This document shows positions 53,205 to 62,430 of a stretch of 64,000 bases of DNA, piece by piece. A model generated the notes under the pieces. That model was not told the DNA's origin, searched no databases, and was given only the letters and a program-made list of their open reading frames with translations. A program made the position numbers and the translations under genes. The stretch lies in contig CAKQEA010000008.1 in NCBI GenBank assembly GCA_934229785.1, forward strand, positions 22,070-86,069, read 5' to 3'. The DNA comes from an uncultured Anaeroplasmataceae bacterium (lineage in GTDB: Bacteria > Bacillota_I > Bacilli_A > Acholeplasmatales > Anaeroplasmataceae). Position 1 is the first letter of the stretch, and each line of letters starts with the position of its first letter.

Positions 53205-53807
53205 TTATTTTGCCTCCTTTGCTTCAGTTAAACAAGCAGAAATCATATTTTTTATTAAGGTAGCACCATAAGTAGCACCACATTTAACATCAACACCATT
53301 TACATCATTTTCAGTCATTGAAGAAATATCGGTACTATCACTCTTTCCATAAGGATTTAAATCAATATCAGTAGAAGCACTTGAAGGATATGTATCCTTT
53401 AAATGGGAATTAACAGTTGAAGCAAATGATTCGGTATTTGATAAGAATTCAACATCACAAACAACATATTCATTACCACTTTTTTCAATACCAACCATTA
53501 ATGAAATTCCACCATAGGAATTTTTTCCACTTACAGTGTAAATATAACCAACCACTCCATTTTTTGAATCTAAAGCTTGAACCTTAGCTGTAATATAACC
53601 ATTAGAATCACTTATATAATCAACATCAGCCTTTGAAGAAGCCTTAGTACTAAATTTATCATATAAAACTGAGTAAGTTTCATTTATAGTCTTTTCGTCA
53701 TTCTTAGCAATAATAGGACTACTTACCATATTAATCAAAGCAATTAAAGCCGAACAAATCAAAGCAATAGCTCCTAAAATTCCTGAAACCTTAAAATAAT
53801 TTTTCAT
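53205..53807 (-). CDS. rnfG: Rnf electron-transport complex subunit G
   Basis: RnfG carries a covalently bound FMN on the outer side of the membrane. It has one membrane helix at residues ~8-28, then an FMN-binding domain ending in KCGATYGATLIKN, where the Thr of GAT is the expected flavin attachment site. The first residue of the usual (S/T)GAT motif is Cys here. The ATG at 53807 overlaps the rnfD stop (TAATG) and follows GGAGG. A longer frame to 53891 lies inside rnfD and is rejected. Confidence 0.92.
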   Translation of the reverse strand: MKNYFKVSGILGAIALICSALIALINMVSSPIIAKNDEKTINETYSVLYDKFSTKASSKADVDYISDSNGYITAKVQALDSKNGVVGYIYTVSGKNSYGGISLMVGIEKSGNEYVVCDVEFLSNTESFASTVNSHLKDTYPSSASTDIDLNPYGKSDSTDISSMTENDVNGVDVKCGATYGATLIKNMISACLTEAKEAK

Positions 53808-54925
53808 TAGAACCAACCTCCCATCACAGAAGCTGAAACAATACAACAAATTAAGACAACTACAATACTTAAGCCAAGACATTGCTTCCATGTGTAAGTA
53901 TTTGGCTTACCGCGCATAAAGTAATCAATGCATGGAGTAAGCATATTTACAATCAAAATAGAGAATGCAGCACCCTCAGGATAAGAACCAACTACACGAA
54001 TTAAAGCTGTAATTAAACCTGCAATAGTACCAAAGGCTACTCTACCAAACTTAGATGTTGGTGAGGTAACTGGATCTGTAATCATAAATACTGTAGCAAA
54101 AATTACACCACCAGCAAGAATTTGATATAACCACATTTCCCAAACATCACCTTCTTTATACTTACCATAGAAGCTAACAACTGCAATAAGCATAACAACT
54201 GCAAATGATAAGAAATAGCTTAAGGCACTTCTTAAATCAGCAGAATGTCTATAGAATAGATAAATTCCACCAATCAAAATAGCAACAACACAACCCTCGC
54301 CTAAAGTACCAGGAACATTACCAACAAATAAATCAAGCAAGGTATAGTAGCCAGTATTAGCAAAATTCAAACCCTCAGATGTCTTAATAACACCAAGTGG
54401 AGTTGCACCAGCAGTAACATCATATCCTGGCTGTGATGAGTAAGCTGAACCAATTTGTGTACCAAAGCAAACCATCGCAAAGATTCTACCTGTAGCGGCA
54501 GGATTGAATATGTTAGAGCCTAAGCCACCAAATAGCATCTTACCAACAATCATGCCAAAGGCAGCACCAACAAATACAACATACCAATTTGTACCAGCTG
54601 GCATAATTAATGCATAAATTAAAGCTGAAATTAAAGGAGCAGTTATATTATTAATAGTATAAGTTTCCTTAACACGTAAAAAGCCTTCCTTACTAAACAA
54701 TTCCTTAATCTTCATATCCTTTGGCCATTTGATAAACATATGACACAAAAGCTCAAAGAAAAGCATTGTTACAATTGAAATCAAAAATACATAAATACCA
54801 TTCCATCCGTTAACAATCATCGCAAAAATACTAATTGGTAATAATGCGATAATTACATCAAGCATCATTCTCTTTACAGAGACGTTCTTACGAATGTATG
54901 GAGAAGTTTGTGGAACTAATTTCAT
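53807..54925 (-). CDS. rnfD: Rnf electron-transport complex subunit D
   Basis: This is a large membrane subunit with about nine helices and one covalent FMN. The attachment motif VTAGATPLGV is present near residue 165, and SNIFNPAATGR and the TDPVTSPTSKFGR segments are family hallmarks. The length of 372 residues fits. It lies between rnfC and rnfG in the canonical C-D-G-E-A order. Confidence 0.95.
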   Translation of the reverse strand: MKLVPQTSPYIRKNVSVKRMMLDVIIALLPISIFAMIVNGWNGIYVFLISIVTMLFFELLCHMFIKWPKDMKIKELFSKEGFLRVKETYTINNITAPLISALIYALIMPAGTNWYVVFVGAAFGMIVGKMLFGGLGSNIFNPAATGRIFAMVCFGTQIGSAYSSQPGYDVTAGATPLGVIKTSEGLNFANTGYYTLLDLFVGNVPGTLGEGCVVAILIGGIYLFYRHSADLRSALSYFLSFAVVMLIAVVSFYGKYKEGDVWEMWLYQILAGGVIFATVFMITDPVTSPTSKFGRVAFGTIAGLITALIRVVGSYPEGAAFSILIVNMLTPCIDYFMRGKPNTYTWKQCLGLSIVVVLICCIVSASVMGGWF

Positions 54926-54936
54926 TTTCTTTCCCC

Positions 54937-56235
54937 CTACATTGCCATTTTCTTTGCCTTACGACAATAATCTGTTAAATGAATTTTAGATGTACATGTA
55001 TATGAACACATACCACATAATATACAAGACTTAATATTAAGCTTAGTCTTTAAAGCTTCCTTATCATTATTCTTAACCGCCTGCATAATAGCTACTGGCT
55101 GTAAGCCTGCTGGGCAAGAATAAACACAAGAAGCACAGCGAACACAAGGTTCCTCAACCTCCTTATGTTCATTTAAAATAATACATGATGTACAAGTTTT
55201 TGTTACAACCGCATCATCACGAACAAGATTAGCACCCATCATAGGTCCACCAAGAATCATAACCTTATTCTCATCACCCTTATAGCCACCACTTTTAGCA
55301 ATAAGCTCTTGAATAGATGTACCAACTCTTACACGATAATTTTGAGGAATTGTAATACCATCACCTGTAATAGTAAAGTTTCTCTTAACTACTGGCATAT
55401 TATAACGAATGGCTTTGTATAAACCAACAATAGTAGAAACATTAAATACCATAACACCAAGCTTAGCTGGTAAAACACCAGCAGGAACCTTAATTCCTAA
55501 TGCTGACTTTATAACCTCAATTTCCCAACCCTGTGGATAATAGTTACCAACTCTTTTAACCTCACAATTTAAATCAGGGAATCTAGTTTTAGCAACAGTT
55601 AAGCAATCATATAAATCCTGATATTTTTTCTTAATACAGATATAAGCTCTTCTTGCCCCAAATGCTTGCATAGCATATTTAACACCATTATAAACACGAT
55701 ATGGAAATTCCATAATCAAACGATGATCGGCTGACAAATAAGGCTCACATTCAACACCATTAATTAAAATAGTATCAATCGGATCCTTAGTTTGAAATTT
55801 AATATAAGTTGGAAATGAACTACCACCTAAGCCAACCAAAGAATTTTCTTTAGTAATTCTTGCGAAATCCTCTAAAGTTAATTTAGAAATTTCCTCAGGT
55901 GTTCTTTCAACACATCTTTCAGAAAGCTCATCCTTCTTATCATTTTTAATTTGAATAAATTCAGTAAGCTTACCACTTCTATGGAATTTTTTAACAATAC
56001 CTACAATCTCACCACTTACAGTTGAATGAATAGGCTGTTCAAAGAAAGGCCCCTTTCTTAAACCAATTTGTTGTCCTACTTTTACATGATCGCCAGGATT
56101 TACATAAACCTCACCACTTGCACATCTTGCATTTGTTTTAGCAATATAAACATACTCCGGATCAACATAACGAATTGAAGGTAGGCTGACCGTTAGCTTA
56201 CGGATATTTGCGATCTCTTTTGTTTTAGCTATCAT
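54937..56235 (-). CDS. rnfC: Rnf electron-transport complex subunit C (NADH-binding)
   Basis: RnfC is the peripheral subunit that exchanges electrons with NAD. It has an N-terminal lipoyl-like barrel (CASGEVYVNPGDHVKVGQQIG), NADH/FMN-binding VGLGGSSFPTYIKF and ILINGVECEPYLSAD, then two 4Fe-4S clusters (CVRCASCVYSCP and CILCGMCSYTC). At 432 residues it is a compact version. It lies 26 bases after glyA and may share its transcript. Rnf couples ferredoxin oxidation to ion transport across the membrane. Confidence 0.95.
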   Translation of the reverse strand: MIAKTKEIANIRKLTVSLPSIRYVDPEYVYIAKTNARCASGEVYVNPGDHVKVGQQIGLRKGPFFEQPIHSTVSGEIVGIVKKFHRSGKLTEFIQIKNDKKDELSERCVERTPEEISKLTLEDFARITKENSLVGLGGSSFPTYIKFQTKDPIDTILINGVECEPYLSADHRLIMEFPYRVYNGVKYAMQAFGARRAYICIKKKYQDLYDCLTVAKTRFPDLNCEVKRVGNYYPQGWEIEVIKSALGIKVPAGVLPAKLGVMVFNVSTIVGLYKAIRYNMPVVKRNFTITGDGITIPQNYRVRVGTSIQELIAKSGGYKGDENKVMILGGPMMGANLVRDDAVVTKTCTSCIILNEHKEVEEPCVRCASCVYSCPAGLQPVAIMQAVKNNDKEALKTKLNIKSCILCGMCSYTCTSKIHLTDYCRKAKKMAM

Positions 56236-56261
56236 TTTCTCACTCCTTCTATAATCTAAAA

Positions 56262-57518
56262 CTAATCTTCTAAATACGGGTGTTTAGCCATTAGCATAAC
56301 AACCTTATTTTTAATACTATCTAGCACTAAAGGCTTATCACTATTTCTTAGTGCATCATTAATAAAATGAGCAACCAATCTCATATCCTCTTCATCAAAG
56401 CCTCTTGTTGTTACTGCAGCTGTACCTAATCTAACACCAGATGTAATAGTTGGCTTTAGTGTATCATTTGGAATTGCATTTTTATTACAAGTAATATTAA
56501 CTGAATGTAGTATATTTTCAGCCTTCTTACCAGTAACACCTACAGAGCCATAAACATCAACTAAAATTAGATGATTATCTGTACCATTAGATACAAGCTT
56601 AAAGCCTAAAGACTGAAGCTCTGAAGCTAAAGCCTTACAATTTTTAATAATTTGCGAAGCATATTCCTTAAATGAAGGATCTAAAGCTTCCTTAAAAGCA
56701 ACCGCCTTAGCAGCAATAACATGCATTAAAGGTCCACCCTGACACCCAGGGAATACTGATGAATTAATTTTTTTCGCCAATTCTTCATTATTAGTTAAAA
56801 TCATACCACCACGTGGTCCTCTTAGTGTCTTATGCGTTGTAGTAGTAACAATATCAGCATATTCAATAGGATTTGGATGAAGTCCTGCAGCAACAAGACC
56901 AGCAATATGAGCCATATCAACCATTAGATAGCATGAACCGGTTATTGCCTTAACCTCATCAGTAATTTCTCTAAATTTTTCAAAATCAATAATTCTTGGA
57001 TAAGCTGAAGCTCCTGCCACAATAACCTGAGGTTTAATTTCTAAAGCAATTCTTCTAACCTCATCATAATCAATGTAACCATCAGAAGTTAGTCCATAAT
57101 TATGGGCTTCATAAATTTTACCTGAAAAATTAACCTTATAGCCATGAGTTAAATGACCTCCAGCATCTAGTGACATACCTAAAATTTTATCTCCTGGAGA
57201 CAAAATAGCATTATATGCACAAAGATTCGCACTCGCACCTGAATGAGGTTGAACATTAGCAAATTTACAATCAAAAAGCTCACATGCTCTTTTTATTGCC
57301 AAATTCTCAATAACATCAATGTATTCACAACCACCATAATATCTTTTACCACAATAGCCTTCAGCATATTTATTAGTTAAAATAGAACCTTGAGCCTCCA
57401 AAACAGCACGAGAAACAAAATTTTCTGATGCAATTAGCTCAATATGAGTTCTTTGCCTATTAAGCTCGTCACTAATAGCGTTAAAAACCTCTAAGTCGCT
57501 CTCTTTTAAACTTTCCAT
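56262..57518 (-). CDS. glyA: serine hydroxymethyltransferase
   Basis: This PLP enzyme interconverts serine and glycine with tetrahydrofolate and feeds the one-carbon pool. [33 protein letters not shown], the PLP lysine in [15 protein letters not shown] and [14 protein letters not shown] are all present; it has 418 residues. The ATG at 57518 lies five bases after GGAGAGG, while the ATG at 57542 has no ribosome site and is rejected. It is divergent from the LtaS-like gene and upstream of rnfC. Confidence 0.96.
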   Translation of the reverse strand: MESLKESDLEVFNAISDELNRQRTHIELIASENFVSRAVLEAQGSILTNKYAEGYCGKRYYGGCEYIDVIENLAIKRACELFDCKFANVQPHSGASANLCAYNAILSPGDKILGMSLDAGGHLTHGYKVNFSGKIYEAHNYGLTSDGYIDYDEVRRIALEIKPQVIVAGASAYPRIIDFEKFREITDEVKAITGSCYLMVDMAHIAGLVAAGLHPNPIEYADIVTTTTHKTLRGPRGGMILTNNEELAKKINSSVFPGCQGGPLMHVIAAKAVAFKEALDPSFKEYASQIIKNCKALASELQSLGFKLVSNGTDNHLILVDVYGSVGVTGKKAENILHSVNITCNKNAIPNDTLKPTITSGVRLGTAAVTTRGFDEEDMRLVAHFINDALRNSDKPLVLDSIKNKVVMLMAKHPYLED

Positions 57519-57551
57519 CTTATCCTCTCCACTCTCTTCCATATCATGTTG

Positions 57552-57560
57552 ATTATATCA
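57552..57560 (-). promoter_or_regulatory. extended -10 promoter of glyA
   Basis: TGATATAAT on the minus strand (TATAAT 57552-57557), about 35 bases before the glyA start. Confidence 0.55.
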
Positions 57561-57640
57561 TATTAATCGAAGAAATAAGCACATTTATTAAAATTATTAC
57601 TCAATTTTTTTATTTTTAATATCAAAATAAATATCTATTG

Positions 57641-57649
57641 TGATATAAT
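57641..57649 (+). promoter_or_regulatory. extended -10 promoter of the LtaS-like gene
   Basis: TGATATAAT on the plus strand (TATAAT 57644-57649); no good -35 box. CGGAGG precedes the ATG at 57674. Confidence 0.55.
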
Positions 57650-57673
57650 TTCAATGTATTTTCGGAGGTAAAT

Positions 57674-59707
57674 ATGAAAAAGCATTCTTTTACAATAGTA
57701 ACTATACTATATTTTTTGTTAAATATAATAAACGCTTATTTTTTAACATCATCAGTACTAAATAGATATATTCTTTCATTTACTCACAATTGGACCTCAG
57801 AAATAACTTCTATAATTGGCAATTTCGCAGTACTTGGAATAATATATTTTATAGGTGCTTTGATATTCAAAAAGGAAAAGCCTATAACAATTTTTTTAAC
57901 AGTAATATCATTTTTATTAAACATAGGAATAATAGCCATTCAATACTATACTAAAGGATATAAGATAGCATTTTCTTTGTTTAATATTACAATATTTAAA
58001 AGTCCAACTGGAGGCTTTGGTGGTAATGTCTTTTTAGATTGGCTGTATGAATTATTCGTTTATTTTAGAATAATTTGCCTTTTTCCATCATTATCACTAC
58101 TAATAGTATTATTAATATGCAAAAAAAGTTTTAATAATTACTTAATCAAGCTACCAGTTAGAACCTATATAATTTCATTTACATTACTATTTTTTCTACA
58201 AGCATCAACCTATATTTATTATGAAGCGTCTTTACAAAAAAATTGGAAATATTCAACCGACTATGCTCAATATGGATGTCAATATGCTGGATGCTATAAC
58301 TATTATGCTGGAGAATTTTTATTACACATCGATAATAGAAACATCAAAGATGATGCTGACTTAGAAAAAATAACAAAAGAGCTTAATGAATATAACAAAA
58401 ATACAGAAAGCTATACAAATGTTATTGATAATAAAAAATATTCAAATAAAGATGAACAAACTGGAATACTAAAAGGAAAAAATATTTTTGTAATTCAAAT
58501 GGAATCAACAATGTCATTTTGTTTTAATAAAACAATAAATAATATTGAGGTTACCCCAAATTTCAATAACCTTTTCTTAGATGAAAACTGCTTCTACTTC
58601 GACAACGTATATACAACAGTTGGAGTTGGAAATACATCAGACGCCGAATTTGCATTTTTAACAGGACTATATCCAACAGGAGATATGACAATAGCTTGGG
58701 AATATGCTGATTATGATTTTTCACTACCAGCCTTAGGAAATATATTAAGTGATTACGCATCATATTCATATAACGGAACAGATGAAAATTTTTATAATCA
58801 CGACAACGTTCATGAAGGCTTATATGGAATAAAAAGCTTTAGAGGACTTGATACATTTGAAAGCATATATCCTAAAAAAGATAAAAACAATTCCAAATAT
58901 TATTTAAACTATTGGATAAGTGACTTGTCAATACTAAGCTGGGCAAGAGATACTCAGCAAAAAGAAAACAAAAATGGTAATAAATGTTTTACCTTCTTAG
59001 AAACAATTACTCCCCATAATCCATTTTATGATTTAAGTTATAGTGAAGATAATCTTTATGCTGATTTTTTACCAAATTATACAACAAATGGTATTTATAA
59101 GAAAAATGATTATGACTTACCTGCAACATCATATCAGCTCGAAAATTACATTAATCAAGTAACCTTCAATGATTATATACTAACAAGCTTTCTAAATGAT
59201 GTAACAAACCCAAATAGTCCTCATTATTTAGAAAATACAGTATTTCTACTATATGGTGATCATGGAAATGCACTAACAAAATCATCATATGAAAAGCTAT
59301 ACAAAAAAGAATTAACAGATTTAGAGTATAGAAAGCTATTATTAAATATTCCAGTAATATTTTATGACCCAACAGGAACAATTAAAGAAACAATTAAGAA
59401 TACTAACACTCTATCAATGATAAAATCAAATACAGACATGCATAGAACATTGTTAAATTTATTAGGAAGCAATACTAGTGAAGCATACTTTGGAGTGAAC
59501 ATGTTCAGCGGGGAACCATCATATACCTACGACCCTAAAAATTCCGATATAATAACAGATACATTTATGTATAACCATAAACGTAATGATTATATGGAAT
59601 CAACTACTAACGCATTCAATAGAGATGTAGTAAATCATATTTTAAATTACAGAACTATTCAAGACGATTTTATTAATACCTTAGTTTATAAATCAAAAAA
59701 GAAATAA
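57674..59707 (+). CDS. LtaS-family phosphoglycerol transferase (lipoteichoic acid synthase-like)
   Basis: This polytopic membrane protein has about five N-terminal helices and an extracellular sulfatase-fold domain. Catalytic and metal residues match LtaS: Glu277 in QMEST, the nucleophile Thr321 in GVGNTSDAEF, and DH in LYGDHGN. The 677 residues and topology fit enzymes that polymerise glycerol phosphate on glycolipids. A cysteine-containing insert GCQYAGCYNYYAGE near residue 201 lies between the membrane and the catalytic domain. Other phosphoethanolamine- or phosphoglycerol-transfer roles are possible. It is monocistronic. Confidence 0.88.
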   Translation: MKKHSFTIVTILYFLLNIINAYFLTSSVLNRYILSFTHNWTSEITSIIGNFAVLGIIYFIGALIFKKEKPITIFLTVISFLLNIGIIAIQYYTKGYKIAFSLFNITIFKSPTGGFGGNVFLDWLYELFVYFRIICLFPSLSLLIVLLICKKSFNNYLIKLPVRTYIISFTLLFFLQASTYIYYEASLQKNWKYSTDYAQYGCQYAGCYNYYAGEFLLHIDNRNIKDDADLEKITKELNEYNKNTESYTNVIDNKKYSNKDEQTGILKGKNIFVIQMESTMSFCFNKTINNIEVTPNFNNLFLDENCFYFDNVYTTVGVGNTSDAEFAFLTGLYPTGDMTIAWEYADYDFSLPALGNILSDYASYSYNGTDENFYNHDNVHEGLYGIKSFRGLDTFESIYPKKDKNNSKYYLNYWISDLSILSWARDTQQKENKNGNKCFTFLETITPHNPFYDLSYSEDNLYADFLPNYTTNGIYKKNDYDLPATSYQLENYINQVTFNDYILTSFLNDVTNPNSPHYLENTVFLLYGDHGNALTKSSYEKLYKKELTDLEYRKLLLNIPVIFYDPTGTIKETIKNTNTLSMIKSNTDMHRTLLNLLGSNTSEAYFGVNMFSGEPSYTYDPKNSDIITDTFMYNHKRNDYMESTTNAFNRDVVNHILNYRTIQDDFINTLVYKSKKK

Positions 59708-59711
59708 AAAA

Positions 59712-59740
59712 TGTGTTCGTAATAAATCGAACACACTTTT
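59712..59740 (+). terminator. terminator of the LtaS-like gene
   Basis: TGTGTTCG (59712-59719) pairs with CGAACACA (59728-59735), then CTTTT. Confidence 0.75.
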
Positions 59741-59752
59741 ATTATAGAAAAA

Positions 59753-59775
59753 GCCACTATAAAGTGGCCTTATTT
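59753..59775 (-). terminator. terminator of the aldolase gene
   Basis: GCCACT (59753-59758) and AGTGGC (59763-59768) form the stem, with TTTTT following on the minus strand. Confidence 0.75.
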
Positions 59776-59777
59776 TT

Positions 59778-60647
59778 TTATTCTGCCTTGCCAACAGAAC
59801 CAAACATTTCCATCTTAATTCTAACAATTTCTTTAATAGCTTCAGTACCAGGAGCAAGTAACTTACGTGGGTCAAAGCCTTTACCCTCTAAATCCTTACC
59901 AGCTTCAATATACTTTCTTGTTGCCTCTTGGAAATATAATTGACATTCAGTGTTAACATTAATCTTAGTTACACCTAAAGAAATAGCCTTTTTAATTTGA
60001 TCTTCAGGAATACCTGTACCACCATGAAGAACAAGTGGGAAATCTCCAACCTTCTCCTTAATTGCGGCTAATGCATCAAATTCAAGACCCTTCCAATTTG
60101 CAGGATATTTTCCATGAATATTACCAATACCAGCAGCAAGCATATCAATACCAGTATTCTTTAAAGTTAAGCACTCTTCTGGATCGGCAACCTCACCACG
60201 ACCAATAACTCCATCCTCTTCACCACCGATAGTACCAACCTCGGCTTCAACTGTAGCACCTAAGAAATGTGCAATTGTAACAATTTCCTTAGTCTTTTCT
60301 AGATTTTCCTCTAGTGGATAATGAGAACCATCAAACATAACTGAAGTATATCCAGCTTGTAAAGCCTTCTTTGCTCCTTCATATGTACCATGGTCTAAAT
60401 GTAGGGCAACCGGAACAGTTATATTAAGAGTTTCCATCATTGCCTTAACCATATCTGCAACAACCTTATAACCTGTCATATACTTATTAGCACCCTCAGA
60501 TACTCCTAGCATAACTGGTGATTTTAACTCCTGTGCAGTCTGTAAAATAGCTTTTGTCCACTCTAGGTTGTTAATATTGAAAGCACCTACAGCGTAATGA
60601 CCTTCTAAAGCCTTTCTTTCCATTTCTTTTGCATTTACTAATGGCAT
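59778..60647 (-). CDS. fba: class II fructose-bisphosphate aldolase
   Basis: This zinc-dependent aldolase of glycolysis shows VGAFNINNLEW, the zinc/catalytic region HLDHG, EAEVGTIGGEEDG, NIHGKYP and VLHGGTGIP. The length of 289 residues fits the FbaA group. The ATG at 60647 (nine bases after AGGAGG) is used; a TTG two codons earlier is rejected. Two cre-like boxes lie upstream of its promoter, in keeping with CcpA control of glycolysis in Bacilli. Confidence 0.96.
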   Translation of the reverse strand: MPLVNAKEMERKALEGHYAVGAFNINNLEWTKAILQTAQELKSPVMLGVSEGANKYMTGYKVVADMVKAMMETLNITVPVALHLDHGTYEGAKKALQAGYTSVMFDGSHYPLEENLEKTKEIVTIAHFLGATVEAEVGTIGGEEDGVIGRGEVADPEECLTLKNTGIDMLAAGIGNIHGKYPANWKGLEFDALAAIKEKVGDFPLVLHGGTGIPEDQIKKAISLGVTKINVNTECQLYFQEATRKYIEAGKDLEGKGFDPRKLLAPGTEAIKEIVRIKMEMFGSVGKAE

Positions 60648-60695
60648 AAACAAAATCCTCCTATTTAATTAATAATAATTTCTTTCTTTATCTTT

Positions 60696-60724
60696 ATTAT
60701 ATTACCGAGCCTATTTTTTTACAA
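60696..60724 (-). promoter_or_regulatory. promoter of fba
   Basis: On the minus strand TTGTAA (60719-60724), 17 bases, TATAAT (60696-60701). Confidence 0.7.
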
Positions 60725-60735
60725 GTAAAATACCT

Positions 60736-60762
60736 TGTAAACGTTTTAGGTAACGTTTTCAT
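60736..60762 (-). promoter_or_regulatory. tandem cre-like boxes upstream of fba
   Basis: TGTAAACGTTTTAG (60736-60749) and, on the minus strand, TGAAAACGTTACCT (60748-60761) each match most of the catabolite-responsive consensus TGWAANCGNTNWCA. They lie just upstream of the -35 box, the usual position for CcpA activation. Confidence 0.5.
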
Positions 60763-60779
60763 AAGAGTAAAGACAAGAA

Positions 60780-60820
60780 AAAAATCCTTCTATATAATCT
60801 ATTTATACAAAAGGATTTTT
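60780..60820 (-). terminator. terminator of the DUF1846 gene
   Basis: AAAATCCTT pairs with AAGGATTTTT across a 21-base loop, followed by T-rich sequence on the minus strand. Confidence 0.65.
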
Positions 60821-60833
60821 ATGTTTGTTAATT

Positions 60834-62315
60834 TTATTTTATATATAATCTATGAGCATAAAATTCAGGCTCACAGGTAACTTCAATTTTAAGCTTTTTA
60901 AGCACTAATGCATCAATTTGAGGAAGGATAACAGTTGAATGAGCTTGAGTAAATTTCAATTCATCTAAATGCTCCATAGCAAGCTCAGCAAGAGGATTAG
61001 TAGTTGCAGATATAGCTAAGGCAACAAGTATTTCATCAGCATGTAATCTAGGATTATGATTACCTAAATTCTTAATCTTCATTTTTGAGATTGGCTCAAT
61101 AATAGATGGTGATATTAAATGAATATCATCCTTAATTCCAGCAAGATACTTTAAAGCATTTAAAATTAACGCAGCAGGTGCGGTTAATAAATCAGATGTT
61201 TTAGCATCAACAATATGACCATCTGGCATTTCTATAGCCATTGACACAGTTTGACTTAAGTCTCTTTTGTTAATGGCAGCCTTAACACATTTTCTATCAT
61301 CAACTGAAATATTTAACTGACGCATTAATAATAATATTTTATCTACTGCCTCTGTTGTCGCTTTACCATTTCTTAAATCAACTAATGTATTTAAATATCT
61401 TCTAACAATCTCAGCCTTACTAGCTTCGCATGCAGCCTCTTCATCACATATTGCAAAACCAGCCATATTTACCCCCATATCTGTTGGTGATTTATATGGT
61501 GATGTTCCGTAAATAGCCTCAAACATAGATTTTAAAACAGGAAAAATTTCTACATCGCGATTGTAATTAACAGTTGTTTTACCATAAGCCTCCAAATGAT
61601 AAGGATCTATCATGTTGACATCATTTAAATCAGCTGTGGCAGCCTCATAGGCTAAATTAACAGGATGCTTTAATGGAATACTCCAAATTGGAAATGTCTC
61701 ATATTTAGCATAGCCTGCTTTAACTCCACGCTTATTTTCATGGTATAGCTGAGATAAGCAAGTAGCCATCTTACCAGAACCAGGACCAGGTGCAGTAATA
61801 ACTACAATTGGTCTTGTTGTTTCGATATATTCATTATGTCCAAAACCATCCTCACTAATAATATTATTAATATCATGAGGATACCCCTGAATTTCATAAT
61901 GAAGATATGTCTTTATACCTAAATTATTCAATTTATTTTTAAAAGCTATAACCTGTGCAATCTCTTGATATTGAGTAATACAAACAGAACCAACAAATAA
62001 TCCAGATTCGCGGAAAGCATCAATTAATCTTAATACCTCAGATTCATAATTAATGTTTAAATCTCCACGAATTTTATTTTTTTCAATATCCTTAGAATTA
62101 ATAGCTATAACGACCTCAACCTTATCCTTTAGCTTCAAAAGCATTTTAAGCTTAGCATCAGGTAAAAATCCAGGTAAGACTCTTGAAGCATGGAAATCAT
62201 CAAAAAGTTTTCCACCAAACTCAAGATATAGCTTATTTCCAAACTGAGAAACACGATTCAAAATATTCTCAGATTGTAATTTTAAATATTTATCATTATC
62301 AAATGCAATTTTCAT
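60834..62315 (-). CDS. DUF1846 domain-containing protein
   Basis: This 493-residue cytosolic protein belongs to a conserved family of low-GC Gram-positives. The start MKIAFDNDKYLKLQSENILNRV, the central PIVVITAPGPGSGKMATCLSQLYHE with a P-loop-like GPGSGK, and TDMGVNMAGFAI are family marks. Structures of relatives show an ATP-binding fold; the biological role is not established. Start: the ATG at 62315 is best, nine bases after GAGG; the ATG at 62321 and TTG at 62330 are too close to or inside the ribosome site. Confidence 0.85.
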   Translation of the reverse strand: MKIAFDNDKYLKLQSENILNRVSQFGNKLYLEFGGKLFDDFHASRVLPGFLPDAKLKMLLKLKDKVEVVIAINSKDIEKNKIRGDLNINYESEVLRLIDAFRESGLFVGSVCITQYQEIAQVIAFKNKLNNLGIKTYLHYEIQGYPHDINNIISEDGFGHNEYIETTRPIVVITAPGPGSGKMATCLSQLYHENKRGVKAGYAKYETFPIWSIPLKHPVNLAYEAATADLNDVNMIDPYHLEAYGKTTVNYNRDVEIFPVLKSMFEAIYGTSPYKSPTDMGVNMAGFAICDEEAACEASKAEIVRRYLNTLVDLRNGKATTEAVDKILLLMRQLNISVDDRKCVKAAINKRDLSQTVSMAIEMPDGHIVDAKTSDLLTAPAALILNALKYLAGIKDDIHLISPSIIEPISKMKIKNLGNHNPRLHADEILVALAISATTNPLAELAMEHLDELKFTQAHSTVILPQIDALVLKKLKIEVTCEPEFYAHRLYIK

Positions 62316-62341
62316 ACCCATAAACCTCAAAATAAAAAAAT

Positions 62342-62368
62342 AAAAAGCTCTCCCACAAGCCTGAGAGA
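62342..62368 (-). terminator. terminator after the aminotransferase gene
   Basis: CTCTC and GAGAG pair around a ten-base loop and are followed by CTTTTTATTTTTTT on the minus strand, just before the DUF1846 ribosome site. It may partly uncouple the two genes. Confidence 0.7.
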
Positions 62369-62430
62369 ACTTCTAGAGTGCCCTTATTTATTATATTACA
62401 AAGACACATTCAATTCAAGAAAAAATTATA

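Noticed and set aside
53808..53891. Upstream extension of rnfG
   Set aside because: It lies inside rnfD. The ATG overlapping the rnfD stop has GGAGG and begins at the membrane helix expected of RnfG.
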